From Portunus trituberculatus (lineage: Eukaryota > Arthropoda > Malacostraca > Decapoda > Portunidae), in assembly GCF_017591435.1 (NCBI RefSeq), contig NC_059268.1, positions 8,944,184 through 9,008,183 of the forward strand: 64,000 nt of DNA, given 5' to 3'. Each line of letters opens with the position of its first letter. Within the stretch, counting starts at the first letter, position 1. Shown here one piece after another: positions 1 to 13,196 of this stretch. The position numbers were made by a program, and so were the translations under genes. The notes beneath the pieces were generated by a model, which was given only the letters and a program-made list of their open reading frames with translations, did no database searches and was not told where the DNA came from.

Positions 1-1598
1 CATTTCATCCTATCTCTCCATCTCGTGTTCACTCGCGATGACTTTACCTTTCCAGCGTTTATTCATGGATGTCAGTCTTGTTTTTTTTGTCTTGTTTGAT
101 TGTGAAAACACGCCACATGGATAAATCTCTGTATGAGAAATAGAGATCGCTGGTGGTTTGTACACTGCGGAATGGATGAGTGGTCGCGTCATATACCTAG
201 TGGTAGTGAGTAGTGAACATGTTTGTGAAGGCAGCGGCGGACAGTGAGCGGGTAACTTTACTAAATTGCTTTCTGTTACATGGCGAAGTAATGCTGTTGT
301 ACACACTGAAATATATTACTGATGTAATTTCCGACCTGTATTATGTTCTTTTTTTCTACAGTAATACGCATACAATATGAATATAAATGTACGTATATGA
401 AAAACAGTGATAATCGTAATCGGCTTCTCTCCGGCAATCTCCAATACCGTCAGGATCCAATGCTATCAAGATCTATCCTTATTTTTTATCCTCTCTTAGA
501 CTATGCAAGATGACTTCCTTCAATTACTTATATTCTGCTCTTAGAGATGTTTGCAAGAATGCGTTGAATATAAATTTGTAGCGAAATATTACATCTCTCC
601 CGTTGTGGTAGTTGTTACAAAAGCTGGAATTATGCTTTACTGGAATGAGGAGCTTTGTTATAGCACGTTGTTTCCTGGTTATTCAACCCTGAAAATAATT
701 TTGTCAGCAACGGAAAGGATTTAGATAGATAAATTCATGTATCATTGTGGAAACTATAATGCTATCCAACGACGAAATAACACAACTATCACCTGATACT
801 GCCGCAAATTATTTTTCTTAATTATTATGGAATTGTGAAACGCTTTGCTCGTCCTATTTCGGGTATGAAAATAAACTTTGTCCCTGCTAGACATAGGCAG
901 TTCAGACTGTGGTAACCGTGTGTAATTGGTAACTACACTCGCGTCCCTTTCAGCTGTGTTCATCCCATTACGGCGTCCCTTTATACCAGGCAGCTGAAGG
1001 CGACGCACTCGAGAACTACCGTGTGGGATTCATTTCGGCCAGAATCTGTACTGCCGGCCACGTTACGGTATTTAGGTTGGTTATTCAAGAGATATATCCT
1101 GGTTAGTCACGCATTTTCTTTCATCGGATGGATATATACTTATATAAATTGACCATCATATAAAACAGGACATTGATTTTCTTTAGGGTTGCAGAGATAC
1201 ATTGTGTCGTGGAACTCAGCGGGATTGCATGTGTAAACTTCTATCATTATGTTTTTTAACATTTGATAGAGAGATGATCCTTACAACAGTCACTAACAGA
1301 TGGAAATTGACGATATTTTTAAGTTACATTGAGTTAAGAGATAATTTAGATTTTCAGTTGTACATCACCGAGTGTATTGAACATTTTTGCTTCACTTATA
1401 GATAATTTAGGGAGAGAACCAAATCTAATGAAAGGAGAAATTACGTAGATCACAAAGCCGTAAACACTGAATAATTCTTAGCCCGGAGTGATGAAATGAC
1501 GAATGGAATTAATGGCATGGCGGTAAAGATTATTTCAGACAATTGACAATAAGAATGACAAAAAAAATACTGGTTATTGTATTGTTGTACCAGAACCT

Positions 1599-1600
<2 letters not shown>

Positions 1601-1644
<44 letters not shown>
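1601..1644. repeat. (GT)22 microsatellite
   Basis: Perfect GT dinucleotide run, 44 bp, between unrelated AT-rich flanks. Confidence 0.98.
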
Positions 1645-1646
<2 letters not shown>

Positions 1647-1819
1647 TTGTAATTACGCTCAAATAAAATGATCAAGTCTTAGGTTTTGGCGGGAATGAAG
1701 CGAATAAATAACATGGAATACGGAAGTAGACGGTTATACAGTGAGTTGTGAGTTTTACCACTTTCCTTTACATATTCATACCCCTCGCTTTGTGTTCCAT
1801 TCTACCCACTTACCCCTTA

Positions 1820-1822
<3 letters not shown>

Positions 1823-1906
<84 letters not shown>
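1823..1906. repeat. (TC)42 microsatellite
   Basis: Perfect TC run of about 84 bp. It gives spurious serine/leucine or arginine/glutamate frames on the two strands. Confidence 0.98.
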
Positions 1907-1907
<1 letters not shown>

Positions 1908-4900
1908 AGATGTATTTACTCCCCCTTCCCATGGACCACTGCGAGCCATCAGCTTTACCTTTACCTTCTTTTTTCCTCTGACTATCTGATTTTCTCGCCT
2001 GTCTCCGTCAACTTTTTTTTTTTTTATAATCTTTTCACTGTATATTTCCATTTTCCTTCATTTCTTGTTCTTTTCAAACCAGTCCATCTCGTAAGCCTCT
2101 CTTCGAGTCGGCATGGGAGCCTCTCGTCCGTCTCGACATTCCTCTGTTGACAAACGTTCACGGGAAATCGCTCCAGAAAATTTGATCGCTGGAGCATCGA
2201 GTGCAGAAGTGTGTGATGGGGAGTTTTGAGGAATCGGACCCGGATTGTCAAGTGTCTTCTGAAATGGGAACAAGACAAGACAAGGGGATGATTTATCCAT
2301 CGGCTGAAGGTGGGGGAAAGAAAGGGATGTCAGTTTTGTTGCAATTCTCTTTCCCAAGAATATTACAGTTTGTTATAGGGGACAGACCTCTACCACCTGT
2401 GATGTTTGGTACTCTGGACTTCTAATGAATGTATACAAAGGCAAGGCGACCCAGAATTGGCCTTGATTTGCGAAACATACAGCCGTGGTTAAGTAGTAAA
2501 ACTTATTTTAATATATATTCATTTTTTGTTTTGTATTTTCATTTTAAAATGGAGCAGCAGAATGAAAAAAAATATATATATTAGTCACAGCATGGATTGA
2601 GATACTGAGTACGATTTTTTTTAATATTCAGTCTATTTGTTAGGTAATAGTTCAGTATGTGGATTGAACCTGCCAGATCTCTTCCTGTGATAGGAAAACA
2701 AACACCAAACGAAAAGAAAATCTCTCCCCTTGCTGACACATTCATGGATCTCACTGCTGGCACTCTCGCACGTTTTCTTACACACCAAAAATTCTACGGC
2801 TGGACGTCAGATGATTGCCAGCGGTTTGGCTCGACAGCTCCATCGACACTCAGATTCCGGATGTCAACTGTGCATTGCCCGTTCCTTTACATACCACACT
2901 GCCACAACTTATTCTCGCTCGAATTGTCCTTTCACTGTTCTGCTGTCTCTAGTTCTGCGACTTACAGTTTTCTCAGCGGCACCAATTTTTTTTCTTTATT
3001 CTATTAGACTTACAAAAGAAGTTTCATGCTTTGATGAACTTCGCAGCATATTCTACCTTCATTTACATAAAGATAACACTTCAGCTCCCCTTCTTTCTCT
3101 CTTTCACTAAGCGAAGTGATCTGGTATTATAGTCTTCTTGGATGTGTTATTAATCTGTCAAACTCCACCACATCTTGACTTCCCTCCCTTTTCCCACCAA
3201 TCTCACGCACACAATGTTCTCTCAAACCATTGAACCTCGGCACGAATTTTTAATCTTGTACTGTTGAAGTTTTTCTTGCCTAGAGTATCCAGGACTGGCT
3301 CTTAATTAATTGAGAACTGAGCGGTGCACCCAGAGTCACATTACTATTGGTGACTTTTTGTGTCTTTTATATGTCTGCGAATATGAGTATTTACTTACGA
3401 GTAATTAAAAATAATTTTTATACAATATTGTATTCCTAACTAAGATGTTTTTAACATTTTACACCTGGAGGCTAATGTCATCACGATAAATTGTACTAGT
3501 GGTAAGTTTGCTCATCTTTATTAAGAAGTTATTTCAACAAATCACAGAATTAATGCCATATCTGATTTAAATGTCAATAGCGAAATGCATATTATTCTAG
3601 GAAATAAGGAGATAAATATAATGTGATCTTTTACTTCAAAATTTACATTGATGGTCATTATCGCTATATTTTCCACTTCATTATTTGTTGAGGAACAAAG
3701 GGATGGCTAATAATGAGAACTCCCACGTATGTGTTGACGAAGAAGCTAAAATTAGAACCCTTGGTAATAAGGAACAAAACACACGATGTTTTGGTTGTAG
3801 AAATTACACAATTTTTTCTCCTAATTTTCGTTTTAGAGAGAATTTTTTTTCCTGCTTCATCATTTCTTTAATTTATTCCATATAATTACACCTTCAGAAG
3901 GTAAAGTTTATGTGATTATCAAGCCTGCTATTCTTTGTCGATGTTTTCCTAATCATTCTGTAGTAAATTGAAATGTTAGCAATAGATTTTTTTTTTTTTT
4001 TATACCTACTCTCCGATGTATTTCGCTAGAATGTGTGAGTGTTGGCAGCGTCTCTTGCTTGGATCTGAATTTCATATTCCTGAACTATTGGACTTGTTCA
4101 GCAATAAAGTATGCCACAAACTTTTTAAATCAAGAGAACGACGTGTATGAAACGAGCTGTTCCAGGGGAAGTTTTCTGCAGTTTCACTTTTGTCATTAAT
4201 ATTACAAATGCAGACAAGCAGGTATGAAATTATACATTTGCGCTTCTGTGTGTCAAATTCACACTTCCGCAACCTGCGCCACCACGCTAAAACCGTAAGT
4301 GAAAGATTGAACTAGCAGCATCTGCCTGGACTCTAATAGTTGTCTGTTGTAGCAGTTTCATTTTGACTTTGCCAATGTAAAAATTTGAAACACTGTATCT
4401 CTCCTTGCCTTTTATTGTTACCTTTATCAGAGCATACTCGTACACACATCTGGAACTTTGCAGTGTGAAACAAATTCATTATATCTACATTCATTACGTA
4501 TAAATTGAAATTCGATATGAGCTAATCATGATCAAATAATTGCAGATAAACTCAAAACCAAACAGATAAAAAACCATACACACAGTACACAGTGTGATTT
4601 TGTTGCTTTGCTAATTGCTTTAACTCTGGCTGATGTAATTACGCAATTAATTATTTCCGTAATCTCATAATCATGGTAAGACAATAAACCACTGATATTG
4701 CAATTGAACTAGTTGATATTACCTCTAAACAATTGACCTCTATAACCTCATGCTAGAATATCTTTACAATTGTATAGTGAAGCGATGGGTATATTCACCA
4801 CTGGAACTAATGCTGGAAGTCCCATAATACGAGTACTAACCGACTGTGAAGCAGAAACATCAGTGCCTCAACGTTTGAAGATTTTGGTAGAGGCAGAAGT

Positions 4901-5515
4901 AAATGATAGGGACAGGTGCGGATAGAAGAGGACAGGTGCAAGCAAGTAGAGGATACTGAGTTAAATGCACAAATTTAAAAGCTTTGTATTTCAACGACTG
5001 TATGACACAACATTCTATTCAATGACTTTAAAAAAGGGCATAGTAAATATTCATCACCAGCTGATTATCCTCGCCTCAAAGAAAATTTGAACAATCTTTT
5101 GGTATGATTTTGCTCATCATTCTTTACTTGTGTAAGAAGAATACGCGAATTGCAATTCAGTGTTACTGAATTTCTAAGGTTGTCTTAATAATAAAGGAGG
5201 ATCCACTTAATCCATTACAATGACTGGCAAGCTTTCTCAAAATATTATAAAGACAAAATTCCTTTCTATTAAACTGGTTGGGAATCAGCAAATATAATTT
5301 AGAGAATGTTCGGAAGGGCCAGTTAATGAGACGAAAATTTCTCACTGATGATCACTTCCGCTTTCTCCCCTGTACTGTGCAACTTCCTTGGCTAAGAGAA
5401 CAACGTCACAGTGATACGGCAGTTGTTCCTTCTCATAAAATTAGGTAAACACAGTAGTACTTATCTCTGGCTTTCAAGCTCGTACGAGAAGCACTGCTGA
5501 TATTCCAGACCGAAC

Positions 5516-5518
<3 letters not shown>

Positions 5519-5568
<50 letters not shown>
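5519..5568. repeat. (GT)25 microsatellite, tail of a SINE
   Basis: Perfect GT run. Read on the minus strand it is an (AC)n tail directly joined to the body of the tRNA-derived element at 5569-5850. Confidence 0.97.
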
Positions 5569-5571
<3 letters not shown>

Positions 5572-5850
5572 TGTAATTCACCTCCTCGGTCGCCTGCTGG
5601 TCACCCAGCCAGTCTTCCCCATTTCGAAGCGAGCTCAGAACTCATAGACCGATCTTCGGGTAAGACTGAAACCACAACACACAACACACACCGGGAAAGC
5701 GAGGCCACAACCCCTCGAGTTACATCCCGTACCTATTGACTGCTAGGTGAAGAACAGGGGCTACACATTAGGAGGCTTGCCCATTTGTCTCGCCGCTTCC
5801 GGGACTCGAACCCGGCCCACTCGATTGTGAGTCGAGAGTGTGTGAGTGTG
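5519..5850 (-). mobile_element. tRNA-derived SINE, 5'-truncated, with (AC)n tail
   Basis: On the minus strand, 5836-5820 can fold as an anticodon arm (CTCGA stem, CTCACAA loop, TCGAG), giving anticodon CAC (valine). A 4-nt variable loop follows at 5819-5816. Next comes a perfect 5-bp T arm at 5815-5799 carrying a B-box-like GGTTCGAGTCC. The acceptor 3' side runs into a unique body (5790-5569) and then (AC)25. The D arm and A box are missing: sequence above 5837 is GT-rich and unrelated. This is the architecture of a tRNA-derived SINE (Pol III head, body, simple-repeat tail), here truncated at the 5' side. A tRNA pseudogene is less likely because of the long body. The family name is not known to me. 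Confidence 0.6.
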
Positions 5851-5965
5851 TTTGTGTGACATGTGCGTATGTGCATTAAGGTTGTATTATAGCATGATTG
5901 TGCAAGGAAATGTCGTAGAAGATTTCGTATTTGTAGTATACTGAGCGTAATGGAAACCTTCGGAT

Positions 5966-5999
5966 GTTGCTGTTGTTGTTGTTGCTGTTGTTGTTTTTG

Positions 6000-6031
<32 letters not shown>

Positions 6032-6062
6032 GGTGGTGGTGGTGGTGGTGGTGATGGTGTTG
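5966..6062. repeat. (TTG)n-(GTG)n trinucleotide tract
   Basis: Interrupted TTG/CTG repeats to about 6016 pass into pure GTG repeats to about 6053, then decay. On the minus strand this reads as poly-His/poly-Gln in an open frame with no other protein features, so I treat it as simple repeat. Confidence 0.93.
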
Positions 6063-7218
6063 GTAATGATGTTGCCGGTGGGAGTTAGAGAGTTTGTATG
6101 GTGATGGTGGCGGCATCACTAATGGTACTGCCGCTAATTGCATGGATTTCACCGAAATTTGTCCACTCCTAACGAATCGACTGCCATCACCACGTCTCTC
6201 CTCGCCGCTCACTGCACGGCCACGGCCACACTCGCCACTTTCAACAACACTCGCTCTGAAATTTCCAGCTTTAACATGACCGTCACAGATCGAGAGTCAA
6301 AGGTTCACACTTTCAGAAATTCAACGAGAAAACTTTACCCTCAGAAACAAAAGTATTGGTATTTTATGCTAACGAATTGAATGCCAGTGTTTGCACAAGG
6401 GAGCAGCGGCCAACCTTTGCCATCTATATATATAAATCGAAGAATGTTATATATATTTCCCAGACACTCCTGCGTAACAGAATAAGTTGCCTCTTGATGC
6501 ATAATTGGCGATGGTTTATCGTCCCATACACTAAAGTCTGCACGCAACGCTTCTCTATATGTATGTAAATTTATACTTTTCAATTATGAGTCTGAAAAAT
6601 GTTTTTTAGTGATACGTTGGTGAGTCGTTGGCGGGTGGCAGCGGCAGGAAAGGTGAGTACTGTGGAGTGCTGGGCGCTCGAGTGCAGCTCAGTGGGCGCG
6701 TCTGTTGGCGAAGGGTGAAGGGAAAGCGTTATTACTTCACCCCTCTCATTGCCATGTTGGGATATACGAGTCGCTTTACTGTTCCATAAAGAGCAGTTAG
6801 AGTGGAAAAGAATCACAGAGCGAGGGTAGAGGGTGAGAGTAAGCGGGGTTCTGGATTAGAGTGGCAAGGACCGGAGAAAAGGCAAGGGAATAGCACTCAC
6901 ACAACGCGGAATGACAAATTTCCCAACATAAACTATTCTTTTCAACAGATTTGATTTTTCTCGCGGAGTAGCGAGACCAACAGTACGACAATTTCTGGCT
7001 TCATTCATGTCCTTATAAAGAACACACAGACATTAATCAATAAGAGGTAAAGTAGCAGCTCAGCCCCTCCAGCCTACAATGTGTTTCCCGTTCCTTTATG
7101 CTCTCCCTCTCCCTACTAGCTGTAGGCACGACTCTGATGTACACTCTTAACAGTGCGTCGTGAATAATCATTAAATTTCACTTTATAATTAAATATAGAC
7201 ACAAAAAAGAAAAAAAAG

Positions 7219-7323
7219 TGTTGATACATATTTTTTGTATCAACATTTTTTTTCTCGAACAGCTCATGACTTGATCATTTTGCCGTCCAAAGAGGTGTTT
7301 TTTTTTTATCATGATAAAAAAAA
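7219..7323. repeat. Two adjacent perfect inverted repeats
   Basis: TGTTGATACA (7219-7228) is inverted at 7236-7245 around a 7-nt loop. Fifty-five bases further on, eight T, ATCATGAT and eight A form a perfect 24-bp palindrome (7300-7323). No coding sequence surrounds them. Confidence 0.85.
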
Positions 7324-7787
7324 TAAATACTAAGATTCAATAAAACACAATGAACAATTTTGCCTTCTTAGCTCGGAAGATTCAAGGTTGCGGGAAGCAC
7401 TAAACGTGATAAAAGAGACAGGAAAATGGTACTACGATGACTGTTGTTCATCAAGGTAAAAATAGCTAAGAAAAATTGTAAACAGTAGACTTGCTAACTT
7501 CGGATGAAATAGCAACAGTTGACAATCGTGTAAGGTAATAGAGGACGTTACCAGCTAATTCATTCTTACCATATTAATATAGTTATGACTCGTGGAACTG
7601 AACTATGTACCAAGGAAAACTGTAATCAGGAGGTATCATATATAACTTCGAAGTGTTACATGCAATAACATTATATATTATGTAAATGTGTAGCAAAGAC
7701 GAATGATGAGTTATTTTTATGACAGAATTACCTCTGATGAACTAATTTAGCAAAAATCAGCGTTTATATACGGTAAGGACTAGGTAC

Positions 7788-7791
<4 letters not shown>

Positions 7792-7878
<87 letters not shown>
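7792..7878. repeat. (CA)43 microsatellite
   Basis: Perfect CA run, about 87 bp. Confidence 0.98.
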
Positions 7879-7880
<2 letters not shown>

Positions 7881-8215
7881 AGGCGCATATCGTTCCCTCT
7901 CGTCATATAAATGTCTGCCGATGTTTCATAATTTTTCATTATATTTAATTTTGGGGAGAGTGGTGGGTGATTTGGGGAAAGTAATGATAATATGTATTTA
8001 TGTTAAGGTAGATTTTTCTCCTCTCTCTCTTGAGGCGGAAACTATTTTAAGAGAAAGGTACAAAAGAAAGGAGGAGGAGGATAGAACGGGGAGGAAATAG
8101 AGGAGGAGAAAAAGATGAGGGCAAAGGGAAGAGCTGAGGTGAGGCAGTACGCTCAGGAACCCACAGAAGGAAAGACAGATGGCGGATTCTTGTTACCGGA
8201 AGATTGCTGGTTAAG

Positions 8216-8218
<3 letters not shown>

Positions 8219-8304
<86 letters not shown>
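8219..8304. repeat. (GA)43 microsatellite
   Basis: Perfect GA run, preceded by about 150 bp of purine-rich sequence. Confidence 0.98.
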
Positions 8305-8307
<3 letters not shown>

Positions 8308-10138
8308 ATTTCCTTTCATCATTAAAAGGTCAAAATTGAATACGATGTTAGACGTCTTCTTTTCCTTTTACTTTTTTTACTTTTACTTTTTCTCCGACTG
8401 AGGATTTACGTAAAATGTCGAAAAAATGTTAGATTTGTTTTTTTTTTTCAGTTCATCTAAAACTTCTAAGATGTACTTTATATCTTTCAGAGTAATTATA
8501 CTAACGGTTGAATGTTGTCGACAATTTTTTTTTTTTTTCTGGAGATCTCTCCTCATCTTTTGTACCCGTATCTTTTACAGTCAATGTCTCTGTAATTACG
8601 TACTAGTAATGTTCGTATTTTTCAATGTATTGCTCAAGTGCCTTTTAATTCTTTTTTTTGTGATGAATAGGAAACTTAAAGCATTTTGTAAATAGACACA
8701 CACGTCGTTATAGTGCGGTTCATGTTATAATAGGTAAATATTCCTGTTTCTAAACTCTACTTGATCCATCAGTATTGTATTTAGCTCAGTTTGCTTCTTG
8801 TGAATATGTATTAGCAATTCATGTTAAGCTTTTCTAGGGATACAGCTAAGGATAATATCTCCATTAAATATCTAAGGTAAACAGTTGGTAAAAGATTTAT
8901 ATTATCTATATTTTGATAATGTGTGGTAAAGTCAAGTGCAACAGTAATGAGGTTCAGTTAGTCAATGGAAACAGTTGCACAAGCTCACAAACATGACACT
9001 TTCATCCTCGTAGAGTTTTAAGAGATTGCTGTGATGTGGTAAGGGTGATCTGCATGTAATTTGTTGCTAGTTACAGGGAATTACCTCTCAGTGTAATTCA
9101 ATTTTTGTATCGACGAATAATTCCACGCTGATTTAGATTAGATTTCCTCATATCGTACCCTGACTACATAAATGATTCGTCGCTCCTTTAAAATTTTCTC
9201 ACTCCTGTTTCCCCGCGACATTAATTGCTGAACATGCCGAGTAACGTTTCTCAATCTTCACTCGGATTTCCCACGCAAAACTCCATAAGCTGTTCCCCCG
9301 GTGCTCAAATCTCTCATTATTCTTGATTTAAAAGAGGCCCATCTTCATCATTATCTGCAAAAATAGGAAATTGGTTCGTAGGTATCATTGTCAGTCGTGT
9401 GGGTAAAAACGGCTCATATGTGGAAGGAGAAAGATTTTGAGGGAGTGGATGATGATGACTCGTTGTGGTGATGATGATGATTGTGACTGATGATGATGAT
9501 GAAGGAGATGAAGAGGAGGAGGACGAAGAGAAAAAGGAGGAGAAATGGAGGTCAATGAAATAGAATCAAATCGTAAGAGAATTAAGAAAAATCCTAGTAA
9601 ATATAACAACAGAAAAAAGAAAATATACTCATAGAAAGAAAACAATCAGCACTAAGACCAAGAAACACAGACACTAAGCAATAAAAGTAAAAAAAAAAAA
9701 AAAAAATGAAATACTATATTACTCGCAAGAATAAGACACGAAAGACTACAAAGAAAGAGGAGGGAGAAGAAGAGGAGGAGGAATAGGAGGACGAGGAAGA
9801 GGAAAATAAATAGTAGAAAAAAAGAGGAGAGGTGAAAACAACACAAGTATGAAGGGATATCGGCTGAAGGATCAAGACTACACATAGCAAGAGAGAAAAC
9901 TTCGGACCGCTGTAAAATGCAAGCTGCTGCACCTTCTCGAAACTGGAAGCGATTGTCCTCTGGCACTCTCAGCAAAATAACAAGAAGTCTTTTATGTTCG
10001 CGGCAAAATGTAGCGCCTCGGGATGTCTGGCGGCTGGTCTTGGCGTGCTCTTTATTCTAACAACCCTTGGAATTTGACATGAAAAGAGAAAGAAAGTAAG
10101 AGGAGGAAGAGGTGAGGTAATAGATACTTGAATACGTG

Positions 10139-10247
<109 letters not shown>

Positions 10248-10414
10248 TTTAAATCTTCACGTGATCCTCATAATCGTGAAGCAATCTTGTGGCCATTAAA
10301 ACCTTTCTTTTCCTCATTCTTTTTCATTATTGTGTGCGTCGTTAAAGTGTGAAATGTCGCAGTCAGCAGCTTAACCGTTCCTCCGGGAGAGAAGCACGTT
10401 ATGAAAAATTTATT

Positions 10415-10518
<104 letters not shown>

Positions 10519-10860
10519 AACGTGTATAACCCAGATTCCTGCATCCAATCATGCAAATTAAATTATTATAATGAAATATTGCAAGAGATATAACATCCCG
10601 AAGCCCCACACAGTGCACCTGACACCGCTGTACCTGTGCCTGCCTGCCGGGGGTAGGGAATGGCGGCGCTGGCATAGGGGGGGCGGAGCGTGACGACAAC
10701 CCACCTGTGGCACCCAAAATAAAGAGCACACATTAGAAAAAAAAATGTAACAAAATGTGCAATCTCAAAATGCTACGTAGGTAACTGACATCTGACAGCT
10801 TACACCCATTGCCATCCAGCCAGCACAGGCCATCCCATGCACGCTAAACCTTCAGTAAGC

Positions 10861-11064
<204 letters not shown>

Positions 11065-11607
11065 CACGCCAGAGAACCACAACGAACACCTGCTCTCACC
11101 TGTACAGCTAACAAATTCAGTCACCTTTCCTTAAAGTCAGTGTTTTGTCGTTGTCTACTCTTTGTGTAAGAGGAGACGAGCAGAATATATACCCCGCTCG
11201 AAGAACTTAAGCAAAAAAAAACAAAGGAAAAAAGGATAAAAGTTATGGCTGTGGAAGTGAACAGATAGACGGACTGACAGACAGAGAAACATGTTAGACG
11301 ATATTTTTTGTACCAACATTTTCATTTTCCATCCCCTTGTTAACTTCGTATCCCTGGTCTTTATTTTTTTGCACTCCACTCCCTCCACCGTCGTTCGCCA
11401 CACAGCTGTAGCGAGACAGGTGCAGGTGGTGGCAGTTGGGACACACAGCTGCCGAAGAGGAAAGGGAAGGGGACCCGTGAAGCCTGTAAACCCCACCGCT
11501 TGCTTCCCTTCCTGCGTGCGAGGGACGGCGGCGGGCTGAAACGTATCCACAAGAGCTGAATGTCACTGTTTTTATTTCATTTTTTATACTGCATAGGAAA
11601 GAGTGGC

Positions 11608-11789
<182 letters not shown>

Positions 11790-12025
11790 GATGCCCGCCA
11801 TAACCTCATTCAACTATAGAATAAGAAAGGGAAATGGAATGCTGAGTTTTTAATAAATTAGAGAAGTGTCCTTTTTTGTTTTAACTCCTTCAGTAACAGG
11901 ATGCATTTTCATTTTCATTCTGGTTACTATTTGGGGTTTTTATACAGCTTCAGAAACTTATCTGGGGAATTAAAATAGTAAAGACTCTGACCATTAATCT
12001 TTTGACTTCTATAGAGCCTTCCTAA

Positions 12026-13045
12026 AGATCTATTGGTATTGGTGGCCGCGTCCATCAAGTTCTGTCAGAGTTCCTAATGAGTCGAAGGCAGCGTGTGACT
12101 GTTGATGGCTGCCTTAGTTCTTTTAGTCCAGTTGTATCCGGTGTTCCGCAGGGAAGTGTTCTGGGACCTCTTCTTTTTATTATTTATACATCTGACATGT
12201 GGTGTGGGATTGAATCTAATATGGTTGCTTATGCTGATGACACCACTATATATGCGACAATTCCTTCCCCACAGGATAGGCAGAGAGTCGCTAATGTACT
12301 CACTCAAGATGTTTCAAGGATTCTGTCATGGTGTGATCGGTGGGGTATGAAACTGAACCCGAGTAAATCCCATAGTATGGTTATTAGCAGATCAAGGACA
12401 CCTTTCCCAGTTCACCCTGATATTGTTGTCAACGAAGTACCTATTCCTAATTGTTCGTCTCTGAAGTTACTCGGAGTCACCCTTGATCCCAAACTTACTT
12501 TTGAGTTGCACTTGCGTTCACTTGCATCATCAGTCTCATGTAAAGTTGGTTTGTTACGCAAATGTAGGCGGATATATTCCTCTGATGATATTGTAAGAAA
12601 TTGCTTTTACTCTTTCATACTGCCTCATTTTGAATATTGTCACTCTGTGTGGATCTCTGCAGCAGAGTCTCACTTAAAGCTTTTAGATAGAGCATTCAAC
12701 CAGATTAAATTTCTTCTTCCTAATCTTGAGATTAATCTTCGGCATCGTCGTTTGGTTGGATCATTGTCCTATTTCTTCAAAATCATGTCTAATTCCAACC
12801 ACCCGTTGCATTGTCATTTGCCTGCCCCTTCACTACCAGCACGTGCTACAAGACAATCCTTGATCATGAATGACCGTTCCTTGTCTGTGAATCGATGTAA
12901 TACTTCACAATTTTCCCGGTGTTTTATCCCAGTATCTGCTAGACTCTGGAATACAATTCCCAACGAGATTGTTAATTCTAGTAACATTGAAGCATTTAAA
13001 AAACGTGTGAATACCTTTCTTCTCTCTGAACTCACTACCTCTTAG
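12026..13045 (+). CDS. Partial reverse transcriptase of a LINE
   Basis: The frame is open from just after an in-frame stop at 12023-12025. The first Met (12077) is internal and probably not a native start, because upstream codons read GIGGRV...LSEFL, conserved before motif B in LINE enzymes. Counting from that Met: SGVPQGSVLGPLLF at residues 21-34 (motif B), AYADDT at 51-56 (catalytic YADD, motif C), then KLNPSKSHSM and LGVTLD (motifs D and E). A thumb/C-terminal region follows, with LPHFEYCHSVW and a terminal ARLWNTIPNEIV...SNIEAFKKRVNTF typical of LINE ORF2 ends. The endonuclease and fingers/motif A are absent by truncation, so it cannot be functional. No stops or frameshifts interrupt the surviving 340 codons, which suggests a fairly recent insertion. 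Confidence 0.92.
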   Translation, partial: RSIGIGGRVHQVLSEFLMSRRQRVTVDGCLSSFSPVVSGVPQGSVLGPLLFIIYTSDMWCGIESNMVAYADDTTIYATIPSPQDRQRVANVLTQDVSRILSWCDRWGMKLNPSKSHSMVISRSRTPFPVHPDIVVNEVPIPNCSSLKLLGVTLDPKLTFELHLRSLASSVSCKVGLLRKCRRIYSSDDIVRNCFYSFILPHFEYCHSVWISAAESHLKLLDRAFNQIKFLLPNLEINLRHRRLVGSLSYFFKIMSNSNHPLHCHLPAPSLPARATRQSLIMNDRSLSVNRCNTSQFSRCFIPVSARLWNTIPNEIVNSSNIEAFKKRVNTFLLSELTTS

Positions 13046-13196
13046 ATCTCTACCAATCTTCCTATTCTGTTGTTCATTCCTGTTACTTCCTTTCACTTAT
13101 CGGTGAGGTGCCGCCCACTGGGCCTTTGGGTTTATGCAGTTATGCTTTCCAGTGGGTCGCCTTCATTGACCTCATAATAATAATAATAATAAAAAA
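12026..13196 (+). mobile_element. 5'-truncated non-LTR retrotransposon (LINE), inserted in a MITE
   Basis: The element starts abruptly within the reverse-transcriptase domain (about 12022-12028). It runs through the end of the ORF (stop at 13045), a roughly 125-bp 3' UTR, and a (TAA)n-rich tail ending about 13191-13200. The UTR contains a stem-loop, CCCACTGG (13114-13121) pairing with CCAGTGGG (13149-13156). 5' truncation and a simple-repeat 3' tail are hallmarks of target-primed reverse transcription. The TAA tail suggests the I/Jockey group; I cannot fix the clade by eye. No clear target-site duplication is visible. Confidence 0.9.

Larger units (their letters stand above)
1..5518. other. 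Gene-less AT-rich block, 1-5.5 kb
   Basis: Apart from two dinucleotide arrays listed separately, nothing here can be defended as a gene. All open frames are short, lack codon bias and have no recognisable motif. The stretch 2640-3110 has two overlapping plus-strand frames with no domain. A poly-T run lies near 2010 and another near 3990. Sequence from 3.3 to 5.2 kb is strongly AT-rich and looks like intron or intergenic DNA. Confidence 0.7.

Noticed and set aside
5521..5739. Plus-strand frame CNSPPRSPAGHPASLPHFEA after the GT array
   Set aside because: It is the reverse strand of the tRNA-derived SINE body, not a gene.
5733..6212. Minus-strand frame with poly-His and poly-Gln, resembling a transcription-factor low-complexity region
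   Set aside because: The polymers come from the TTG/GTG tract, and the C-terminal part is antisense to the SINE. No DNA-binding or other domain.
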